From Saccoglossus kowalevskii (taxonomy: Eukaryota > Hemichordata > Enteropneusta > Harrimaniidae): DNA of 22,443 nucleotides. Shown piece after piece: positions 9,640 through 18,559 of this stretch. The notes below the pieces were generated by a model. That model made no database searches. It was given only the letters and a program-made list of their open reading frames with translations, and was not told where the DNA came from. The position numbers and the translations under genes were made by a program. Within the stretch, counting starts at the first letter, position 1; the number at the start of each line of letters is the position of its first letter. The stretch covers positions 72,140 to 94,582 of the forward strand of contig NW_003134845.1 of NCBI RefSeq assembly GCF_000003605.2, read 5' to 3'.

Positions 9640-11950
9640 CAAAGATAATGATGAAACGTCTACTATAAATACTTCCAAAGATACAGTTATAGGTGAATGC
9701 GGACGTTTACAAAGGTGCATACAATTTTGGCTCAAGGTTTTAGAACTGCTAGCTACGTAATACTGACTCACTCGGTAGACACAATTACCCGGAGAAAATT
9801 AGTCAATCATGTCCAAAAATGATTAAGGAGGCATTAAAATAAACCCAACGTGGCCACAAGTCGATTATATTTAATCAAGTACTAGTAACCAATGATGTGT
9901 TTAAATGCGTTTGAGAAACGGTTGGAGATATGTTTCAATGTTGCTTTTTTACCAGTTTTTGTATCTAATTTGAACAAAATCAGTCAAAGCATGTTTATAA
10001 AAACACACACACAAATTAAACTAACGTAGTCGCCAGTCGGTCGTTTTGGGTCAATTCACAAAACTGACTGACGTGCACCAGTAACCCATGTGTGTGAAGT
10101 TCATACAAAGCTTCTATATGCCAAGGAAACGGTTGGGACAAGGTAACATTTTGTGAATTTACTTTCATACTGCCGCCAGTCGATTCAATTTTATCAATAA
10201 ATGTGCAATCCATTTATGTCTTTGTACTAAATCTAAACATAATTTGTGAAAGGGTATCAGAGAAACGGATATTAAACGACATTGTCAATTAGCTAGTTAG
10301 TTTTATAGGCGCGAGATATCGCATAAGCACTGAGGCGATATCCATAACGACCGATACGTATGAGATATTGTACGTAGAGACAAGATGACCAGTCAGCCAT
10401 TTTATACAAGATGTATGTGTTAAATTTGAACTCTATCGGGCCAGGTATCGGAGACGTTCCGGAAAAAAATGTCCGATAGTCGGCAATTTTGAATCCAATC
10501 ACAAAAGTAAAATATAAGGGAAACCAATGTGCCATTATGTTTAATATATATGCAAAGTTTAAAGCAAATCCAATCACACACGAATGATATCTGGTTCCGG
10601 ATTAGTGAACGTGTGCGTTTTTGATAAATATTAGACTTTAAATTGCTGCCATTCGGCCATCTTGAAACGGAACAGGGAACAAATGCATACGAATATGTCT
10701 GATATAATGTTTGATGTATGTGCGAAGTTTGAACTTGATCGGTCAAAACGTGTGTGACGCACGCGCGGAGTTCAATCCATGAGTTTTCGGACTACGTTCG
10801 AACGGGGACTAGCAAAATGGCCGCAAGCCATTTTGAATCAAATCAGTAACCCACCATGAGTGATGCCAATACCAAGTTTGAATGAAAAGGTTTATGACAA
10901 GTTCAAATCTTGATTTTTAGTGCTTTGAGGATAAAACTGGCCATTAGCTAGTCAAAGCCCAAACTAACGAAGAGCAATGAATCGACTTGTAACCGACGGA
11001 TGATGGACGAAATAAAAAAGCGAGTTCCCATTTCCGAGTCGGGAACTAATAACCAATTATTATGTTGCGGATATAATTTATGTTGTGCTGGGATATATCG
11101 ATGTGTCATTTCGGCCAATAAACAACATCAGGCACCAAGTAAATGTGAACTAGAGAACACCACAGTTAACATTTGGCAGTCAACTATATGACGATCGTTA
11201 TTTGTGGATATGTTATGTAATAACATATATAACTTAGTATGTTATCTAACTAGTATCTTTTTTATAATGGGTCCTCTTTTTGTTCCTTGAAAGTCTAATT
11301 AATTTTTGCAACGTCTCGGTGACATTCCTCGTTACAGAGATGCAAAATTTGGCTTGTAAAGAAAATAGCCATTTTGGGTTATGAGAATCGTGGCTCAGCG
11401 AGTATTATTCTATGATCCTGGTTATCTGTGCGGACCAGCACATTATGTCCGACAAGGCCTGCACTGTTAACATGCGACGAACTGCCTCGAGTTCTCAGTA
11501 TCCACGTTGAGCTTTAGATGTTTTCTGTATCCGACTATTTACCAATGGTATCACGCCCTTCCAGACCAACAATATATCCACTATGATAACCTCTAGTGGA
11601 TGCATTAGTATACATAATATTATGTAGTACAATGTTTCACATCAACTAGCGATGTGTCATTAAAGGGCGCTAGTCGTCGCGCTGCGCATGTGTGACATTT
11701 GTGTTGATAAACATTGATTTTTAAACAATCCAATGTGCTCTTCAATTGGAAATCATGAGGTGTGGAAAGTATGAGTTTTGACCTAGGCGTGACTCCTTTG
11801 ATACCTTCCAATCACCTAAAAATGCCTAATTAAAGCTTGGGAACGTCTCAGTTTGTACTCGTTAATCCACAGTCAACAGTCTCCATCTTGTTCATATGAG
11901 ACCAATATATCTCGCGCATGTGACTATTTCAACCACAGAATTCTAACAAG
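9640..11950. other. Intergenic stretch, no supported gene
   Basis: The region contains the degenerate repeat cluster at about 10380-10900, listed separately. A 21-bp palindrome (ATATGTTAT GTA ATAACATAT) lies near 11209-11229, and a CTCF-like TAAAGGGCGCTAG at 11661-11673. Open frames (about 10016-10213, 10293-10746 and 11620-11811, minus) have no domain, and those at 10293-10746 lie in repeat DNA. Downstream parts of the DIRS-like element may extend below 11950, but I could not read them. Confidence 0.55.
10380..10900. repeat. Cluster of degenerate hairpin-bearing interspersed repeat units
   Basis: About four diverged units share the order GTCGGCAATTTTGAAT-like or GCCATTTTGAATC-like segment, then AATCA..AAAGTAAAAT-like spacer, then TGTATG..CAAGTTTGAA. 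The last has a perfect 9-bp hairpin, CAAAATGGC (10813-10821) and GCCATTTTG (10827-10835). The same family appears better preserved at 20398-21040. Units probably come from one mobile or satellite-like family; the class is undetermined. Confidence 0.6.
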
Positions 11951-11959
11951 CACGTTTTG

Positions 11960-13020
11960 CTAAACAAGCAAACAAAAGTCTCATAATCGAGCCTACATCA
12001 GCATGCATAGAGATAATCTGGCTAATAACTGCTTCCAGTGCCTTCGCGTTGCATGTACACTCCACCACCCCCAAATATGCTTTTAATAAGCTCACGCAAT
12101 ACACATTCCAGCCTCGTTACTCTGTCAGCGGAAACATAAATCATCCCCTCCTGCATATCTGATTGATGACCTAACCAAGTCACTGTTAAACTAGGCAACC
12201 ATTTACAGTTATATGTTGCTAACAAAAATCTATACTGTAAATGGGGTAATTATTCACTGGGTTTTAATTTAGTTTATTTCGCTGACTGGAAAATGCGCTA
12301 AATTAAAACCCAGTGAATATGTAAAATTTAGCATAGAACACATTATCTAAATGACGAGACCATGAATTTAAAACCCACTGAATATGCCTGAAATGGTAAA
12401 TCAGTAAAATTTAAACCCAGTGAAAATTAATCATTTTACAGTATTTAACCAGATCCGAACGCACCTGCTTACTCGCAATACCGGCCTTCACGAGGTCCGG
12501 GCGCCACCTACGTCATCACCCAGAAACATGGAGACATGACAACTTTAATGTCTTGGGAGCTCCACCACGCGACCATAATCTTGCCAACAGATACGGCGCT
12601 GTGGAAATACCAAACGCCAACACGGAAAATACAAAATATTTACTCACCTCACTAAAATTTCAAGAAAGGGTAGCAATGATGATCCTGATAAATCTGAATA
12701 TGGTGGTAAGCAGATTTCAAGTCAAAGGTGAATAAATAATCGTTATAAACAAATACTAGCCTGGGTAACTTCGTTGCAATTAAAATATTCTCACAACAGA
12801 ATTTATACTTGAACAAATGCAAATTGATGTGTTTGCAGTCCAAAACCAGTCTGCGCTTACTGTCTCGATTCCTTACTAAGAAATTTGTTAATTTCATCCA
12901 CTAACTGCTGATTTATTCTTGAGCAAACTTGCTGACGGCGGAGTCGTAATAAAAAGTAACTTGCACACATTACCATTTATTTCTAAACCATATGAATTAG
13001 CACCTGTATACACCAAAAAT
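11960..13020 (-). pseudogene. Reverse transcriptase relic (DIRS-like), multiple frameshifts
   Basis: In order on the minus strand: GANSYGLEI...TTPPSASLLKNKSA (about 13010-12905), KRRLVLDCKHIN and FTFDLKSAYHH (12897-12652, with the first catalytic Asp kept), YFVFSVLAFGISTAPYL (about 12640-12589), MFLGDDVGG in another frame (about 12529-12503, where the YxDD box is expected, not intact), VRSDLVK (about 12464-12444), the MITE, then YNCKWLPSLTVTWLGH (about 12205-12155) and SQIISMHADVGSIMRL (about 12020-11975). This is the full RT order with little missing sequence, so the copy decayed mainly by point changes and small indels. Stops between blocks exclude a working enzyme. Confidence 0.65.
12235..12441. 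mobile_element. 207-bp MITE with TA target duplication, nested in the RT relic
   Basis: The ends are inverted: CTGTAAATG...TTCACTGGGTTTTAA on the left, and the reverse complement CTGTAAAATG...TTCACTGGGTTTAAA from the right. TA flanks both sides (12233-12234 and 12442-12443), as for mariner/Tc1-type movers. Internal copies of AAACCCAGTGAA (or CACTGAA) near 12306, 12371 and 12413 make it partly repetitive. Removing it brings the RT segments VRSDLVK and YNCKWLPS together at the expected distance, which independently fixes the boundaries. Confidence 0.75.
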
Positions 13021-13149
13021 GTTATTGCACCCCGTTAAGCCTACCAACTAGTGAAACCAAATTATCTGCTACATATTCTATTGTATCGCTACTAACAAAC
13101 GAAACGAAATTCGAACTCAGCCCACTAAAACCCCCGACACGAAAAGCCG

Positions 13150-13810
13150 CAAAAAACACTTACCTTACTTTCGTGTTCTGCTGTAATCCCCTGCCGACCA
13201 CGATGTGCAGTCATTCCTCCAAAAGCCCAATTTACAGCATGCGAAACACGATCCCAGCTTCAGCGCGGGGGATGAGAGGCCTGTCCGTCTTGGTTTGGTT
13301 GCGCATGCGTTGCATGATTGCACCAACTTTTGCTTACGGCTGGCACTCGAAACCGATTTCTAAATTCGTTTTTCATTATCGGAGTCTTCCGCCAAATCGT
13401 GCGCCTTGTACTCATCAACAAATTTCCACCCCAATTCCTCGCGATCAGCCAGACAGACACTTCTGTCATTGAGCAAGTAGAGACATAAATTCAGCAATCC
13501 GTTTCGTAGCAGCGGCCAGATGGACGTTATCTTAGGAAATCAAGCTCCTTCCCTGCTTCAGTCAAATCGTAAACTACTTTATCATTGAATTTGAATTGTT
13601 CCCCGCATGATTTCTTTTGAAACGTAGGAAATTAAGAACTTTTCACCCCCTTCCAAGACGCCCGTTGCTCCTGAGTAAAGACTTGTCATCCAAACGGGTA
13701 GGCATCATTGCCTCCACATCTTTTAAAAGCTGAGCACTGCTTTCGCCAATTGATTTTGCAACCTGGTCCTAGATTAGCGCGGCAATGTTCACGGTCTGTT
13801 GGAACGCCAT
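13150..13810 (-). pseudogene. Gag-like region with zinc-knuckle relic (broken)
   Basis: An ATG at 13810 opens MAFQQTVNIAALI, then an in-frame TAG. Frames shift several times: one frame reads QFKFNDKVVYDLTEAGKEL (about 13530-13600), another ADREELGWKFVDEYKAHDLA (around 13390-13449) then a TAG at 13360-13362. Near the end, CFACCKLGFWRNDC (13248-13207) has the spacing of a CCHC zinc knuckle, but the His position is Phe. These pieces follow the usual order of the gag-like protein that precedes RT in DIRS-like elements: LADREELGW-type block, acidic stretch, basic stretch, zinc knuckle. Confidence 0.55.
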
Positions 13811-14688
13811 GATGTTGAAATGGTAATAAAAATATGATGTGGATATAAAAATATAAACTGCGGCTAGTCCAGCATAGAATGATTGTCCATTGCAGACTTC
13901 TGCTTTTTATACGTCCAAATCACGTGATTAACACAAGTGAAAACTATAGTTTCCCGTGATACTGGCGAACCGCGGGACACTTTATTTTATTCACGGGTCA
14001 GTCTGCGCATGTGAGTTCCTAAGGTAGTGTATAGTCAGTGATGACACATAATTCTGTACCGTTCACGTACATTCTTCTACCCAGAGAATGGCATTATAAA
14101 CCTTAGGAAAATTCGCAACATAAAGGCGCAAGCACAGTCCCATCGTGGGACTGCGGCGCAAGAAACGGAAATTGACAGCTAAGTACCAAGTCATTTAGGG
14201 TCACGTGTGGTAACCTTGGGAGATATTTTCCCAGCGGTTAAGCATTCTCCGCTTAATATAATTTGAAAAAAAGATATAGTCAATTTAATGCCAATCAATA
14301 TAATTAATATTTTACAAATATCACCGTACACAATTCCAAGAGCTTCGAGAAAACCGAGCATACTAGTATGTCGCTCACTGCCGAAGAGCGCCACCAGCGG
14401 TTACTGTGTTTGTGCATATTTACGTCACTCATAAATTTGCATATCAACGCATTCTGTATTTTGACTATATTAATGGGACAAGAAATTCCCCCACTAATCG
14501 TCCAAATTGTACATTTTAAGTTGGATTCACCAGTCGCGTTTACAAAATACAAAATATGCTAGTAAATGGGTTATTTCACTAATGTAATTAAGATGTTTGT
14601 TGAAATCGAAGGCAGATGCACGATTAGAAACCGTACGTAAATATTTGGAAAGAGAAATACAATAACTGAAGTCAGATACCATTCCAGC
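13811..14688. other. Intergenic stretch, no supported gene
   Basis: No gene is supported. A perfect 8-bp stem with 3-nt loop (CAGTCCCA TCG TGGGACTG) lies at 14135-14153, flanked by copies of GGCGCAAG. A CTCF-like motif on the minus strand (CCGCTGGTGGCGCTC) lies at 14386-14400. Small open frames on both strands around 14191-14562 show no domain and are likely chance. Confidence 0.5.
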
Positions 14689-14770
14689 ATACTTACCTGG
14701 CGTAGGGGTTAACCGTGATCAAGGAGGCGGTTCCCTCAGGGAGAGGCCCTCCCATTGCACTATCCCCTGA
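14689..14770 (+). pseudogene. U1 snRNA pseudogene, 3'-truncated
   Basis: The segment begins ATACTTACCTGG, the exact U1 5' end that pairs with 5' splice sites. It continues through stem-loop I, with the GTGATCAAGGAGG loop bound by U1-70K, and into stem-loop II with the CATTGCAC loop bound by U1A. After CATTGCACT the distal arm of stem-loop II is shortened (about 11 nt missing before CCCCTG), then similarity to U1 ends. Stem-loops III and IV and the Sm site (AATTTNTGG) are absent, so it cannot form a U1 snRNP. It is probably an old retroposed or broken copy. Confidence 0.85.
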
Positions 14771-16380
14771 TAATTAAAGTGAACAATAGAATAAACTGAG
14801 TACGCACAAATATTCTTACAATATACCGCATTTGTCATGACGCACGACGTGGTCAATGGTAGTTCCACATTTACGCGATCGGAATCTCGTGCTGCAAAAA
14901 CCGCGGTAGTCTTTTTTTTTTTTTTATTTATAAAAGTTATACGATGGCTGCGCCGTTTAGTAAATTTCGGTAAATTGGTCGCATACATTTTATCACGACT
15001 GTGATTTTAAAATAGATTTTCTTTTTAAACGCGAGAGAATTATCCAGTAATCAGAGGCTGGGATTCAGACGAACAATTTCATTTTCCAGGTAGTTTATAT
15101 ATTGCCCTCAACGGTATTTAAAGTTGTTTAAACGCAGGATGGCTTCAAAAATCCATCCACACACACACACGCATCTACTTCATTTTTAACACCAGCAAAT
15201 TGATAATTCGGGATTCTGTAGTAAAATCCATATTTGGATACTTTCATTCAGAATTAGAACAATCTTATGTTATATGAATTTGCATTTTACTGAAACATAT
15301 GTTCTGACTTGTTGACCTAAATCCTTATTTTAATGCTTGTAAGATATGCTAGATATTAAACTTGAGGGCGCCATGCTATATTACTGGTAGTAATTGTGAC
15401 ATTAAAAAAATCACTGTTGTAATATTCATAATCTCATATATCCAATATTTGGGGTTATGGTTTGATTTAAAAGCCTAGTACATGATGTCAGTATAGAACA
15501 GCTTTACATCAAAGGAAATGATCTATATTATTTAACGTTCCACGTTGCTACGACGCGCACCACTGTACATGCATTTCTATGGGCTCTGTGCTTGCTGCTG
15601 TGGAACGCCGGTCAACAAACTCAAACACAAACTCAACTTTGAAGTAATCCCGAACAACCAAATTTATATATGTTACACACGTAGGGCTAATCTTGTTACA
15701 CTGTTCAGAGGAGTCTCAACAGTTATCCCAAAGTACAGTTTTCTGCGAGTTTTGGGCCTTTGTTTTCACCGCCGCAGGTTACCAGGCGGTGAAAATGCCC
15801 GGATGTCCGCCCCGAGGATAAGTAGAATTTTTACCTTTTTCTTAATACTCTTGAAATCTCACATCTCCATGTTAAATAAAACACATCTTGCATGTCTTTT
15901 AGACGAAGAACAAATGCCCGCTGAATGCATCCATGAATAGAAAAAACGGCAGCAGCAGACTTGTATTGAAAATTTGATTAAAATATTGCTTCTGAGTGAT
16001 AACAGCCCCCCCCCCCCCCCCGGGTCTCTGAAGCTTTTTTAGCTATCACACAAGTTAAGGCTATGCTTTCACTCCAAAACTACATGTAAAATGCTTTGGA
16101 ATAAATCTAGCTAACTACATTCAATTAGGGGTTGACATTTGAAACTCTAGGGGTGAAGGCAGAATCGATAAGGGCATTTGTAAATTTGTGGTTTCTAGTC
16201 AGAAAGCGGAAATATTACTGGTATACCAGCAAAAAATGTTGTTTAATAGTTGCTATCATGTTGGTTGACTGACTTACTTCTGCAAAAATCTTTTATTCAA
16301 AATAAAAAGACTGCAGAAATAATGAAACACTGCAGCATATTGATTGCTAATTTAAAGAACTTACACACAACCATTTAAAT
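14771..16380. other. Intergenic stretch, no supported gene
   Basis: The stretch contains a short CA repeat near 15160, a CTCF-like TTGAGGGCGCCATG near 15363, a strong hairpin at 15763-15795 (listed) and a C-run of about 16 at 16006-16021. The open frame at 15545-15940 (plus, 131 residues, opening with a non-ATG codon) has no domain or splice context I recognise and spans the hairpin. No gene is called. Confidence 0.5.
15763..15795. other. Perfect 11-bp inverted repeat (hairpin)
   Basis: TTTTCACCGCC (15763-15773) is followed by an 11-nt loop and its exact complement GGCGGTGAAAA (15785-15795). The surroundings are not otherwise repetitive. It could be the end of a small transposon, a transcription-factor palindrome or chance; nothing in the flanks decides this. 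Confidence 0.5.
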
Positions 16381-16390
16381 CTAATAAAAC

Positions 16391-16396
16391 TTTATT
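16391..16396 (-). terminator. Polyadenylation signal (AATAAA) of PSMD1
   Basis: AATAAA on the minus strand lies about 390 nt past the PSMD1 stop, predicting a 3'UTR of roughly 400 nt. Nearer AATAAA hexamers occur at 16577-16582 and 16518-16523, so alternative ends are possible; I favour the distal one only as the end of the AT-rich 3'UTR-like stretch. Confidence 0.45.
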
Positions 16397-16787
16397 GTAC
16401 TGGGATACATACAAAAGTGATGATTACACAGAAGTAAAACAAAATGGGTGAGATTCAAGTTTAAACATTCAGACAGCACTATTTCTCAAAGTAAGCAGGT
16501 ATTGAACATTTAATGGTGTTTATTAATATAGTTGTAGAGATCATACTAGATGAACATTTCAATGTTTGATTCAATATTTATTAGAAGCACATCAGATAAA
16601 TGCTTGTTTATCACATGCCATAGTTTCTAGGAAACATTTTGCTCGATATGACAAAATTCAATGATTTAAAAAGCAAAGCAATTAGAACTTCAACTAACAT
16701 TTATACAATGTGTTAATTGAAAAGTTATGAAGAGAATGAAGATCCTTTTTTTCCCTTGTTAATAATGAAGATACAATAGTTGTAATC

Positions 16788-16858
16788 TTAGTCTTCAATG
16801 TATTCAAATGGCTCTGGTGGTTCAGGTTCATCTTCCTCTTCAATCTTTGGTCCTCCAG
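16788..16858 (-). CDS. PSMD1: PSMD1 last coding exon: Rpn13-binding C-terminus
   Basis: The acceptor is CCCCTACAG|CT. The exon completes an Ala codon and encodes [19 protein letters not shown] followed by IED and TAA (16790-16788). The Pro/Glu-rich end with PFEYI is the segment that docks on the Pru domain of Rpn13 in other animals and in yeast. Confidence 0.94.
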
Positions 16859-18526
16859 CTGTAGGGGAAGGAAAAAATAAACAATACATGAAATCATACT
16901 GTATCACTAAGTAATTCAACATAGTCTATATGACTGTGACATACTGTGTACTGTGTAAATTCATGAGACAACTTTGAGAAATTAGTTGTCTGCATGGAAA
17001 TAGTTGTGAAATAAAGCTTTTGTGCTTACTTTTTCACCTTTCACAAAATAAACCAGTACTACCGGTATATAATGAAACTACTGTAACTTGGCACTATATA
17101 AAACTGTATATGATTTCTGTATATATTTTTATGGACAAGTTTTCATATTTGGTAGCCTGATGACAACCATAATTTGACCCATAAAATTTTGCTACTAGAA
17201 ATGAGGGAAATCAAGACATCACTATGATGCCTTGTTTTAATGATCCAGTACAGTATACAATGCTATAAATATTAAACATTTGTTTCTCTACAAATGTTGG
17301 CAAGGGCTTGTATATATTTCCCCTTCATAGTTTGAATTAAGCTTAGCTGAAGATTGTTGAATATTACTTGTATACACTTTTGGAAATGGTGACCATATGC
17401 CAAACAGGAATCCATAGTTAAACAAACGCGGTGGAAACATTCAATGCCTTTATGATTGTGCACATATTAAATGTGCAATTTGGAACTTTCCATACATCTA
17501 ATGTTGTGATGCATTTGTGTGTTTGTTTAAGCTTAATCACCAAGAATTATGCCACATTGCTATTCTATTAGTCCTTATGAAATTCCAAAGGCTAAATTTA
17601 CTTTCATACATGTTGAAAACTTCACATACCTGGTACAGGTTGAATAAGATCTTCTGGTTCATCTGATTTATTATCTTTCATCATAATAATTCCACCAATA
17701 TGAACCTGTATTACAAAGAAAACAATAAATAAGTATAACCATCTACAAATATGTTAACATTATATAGATGGATTATGGCTGTAATAAAGCATTTTAATAA
17801 TTGTCATGATCTCCAAGTAATAAGATTGAACATTTGACGTCACTGGTTGACAATTTCCAGTCATAGTAAATGTGAATAATAATAAGTTATTAACAGTTGG
17901 TTTTTAATTACCAAAACCTTAATTTTGCAAAACATACATCAAATATTTCTTCCATACCCTTCTTGGAAAATAGTTATATTAATGGCTCAAACAAATAAAA
18001 TATTTAATAATAAAGAAAATAAACTGTTGTTGAAGTAACAGTATTGTGTACGCAAATGAAATGGCACACTAGCCAAATTTTTTAAAAAGTTTCCATGCTT
18101 AAACATAAATATGGAATAGGGCAAAAACAAATTCATTTATTTATTTAAGTTGCTCAGCACAAAAAATTAAAAAAATTACCACACTTGTTTTGTAACTCGT
18201 AGGTATTGCATACCTGCTTCAGTGGTACATATCTAGCTTTCTCAGGCATAGTAATGACTTTCAACTGAGCTGTCATAACTCTTGCTGGGTTAGACAACAT
18301 CTCAAATGTGGGCTCTGGTTCCTTCTTTTCTTTCTCTTTCTCTTTTTCCTTCTCTTCCTTCTTTTCCTCTTTTTCTTTGTTGGCATCCTTTTCTTTTTTC
18401 TCCACTTTCTTTTCTTTGTCTTCATCTTTCTTTTCATCATCCTGTTTAGTACAATAAAGCCAAATTATTCCAGTTTTTAATCAATGCAACATTCACAGCA
18501 GTTCCCCACCATCACAACTTTTCAGT

Positions 18527-18559
<33 letters not shown>

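Larger units (their letters stand above)
11950..13810 (-). mobile_element. Decayed DIRS-like retroelement, interrupted by a MITE
   Basis: Read on the minus strand, a gag-like region (13810 to about 13150) is followed by reverse transcriptase (about 13020 to 11960) in the order found in DIRS-like elements of invertebrates. All parts have stops and frameshifts, so the copy is dead. A 207-bp MITE (12235-12441) sits inside the reverse transcriptase. I did not find a tyrosine recombinase, a methylase domain, or terminal repeats, so assignment to DIRS rather than another RT-bearing group rests on the RT and gag-like sequences alone. Confidence 0.6.

Noticed and set aside
10293..10746. Two overlapping minus-strand open frames of 94 and 108 codons
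   Set aside because: They lie in the degenerate hairpin repeat units; a similar frame recurs in the copies at 20440-21020, so these are repeat-derived frames.
12553..12735. 60-codon plus-strand open frame
   Set aside because: It is antisense to the reverse transcriptase relic.
13173..13472. Open frames of 99 (plus) and 69 (minus) codons
   Set aside because: The region is the broken gag-like relic; the informative minus-strand reading is in another frame, with the zinc-knuckle spacing.
15545..15940. 131-codon plus-strand open frame
   Set aside because: Non-ATG opening, no recognised domain, contains a DNA hairpin, and no splice or promoter support.
17272..17463. 63-codon minus-strand open frame in a PSMD1 intron
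   Set aside because: Not needed to join the flanking PSMD1 exons, which match in phase without it; no clear homology.
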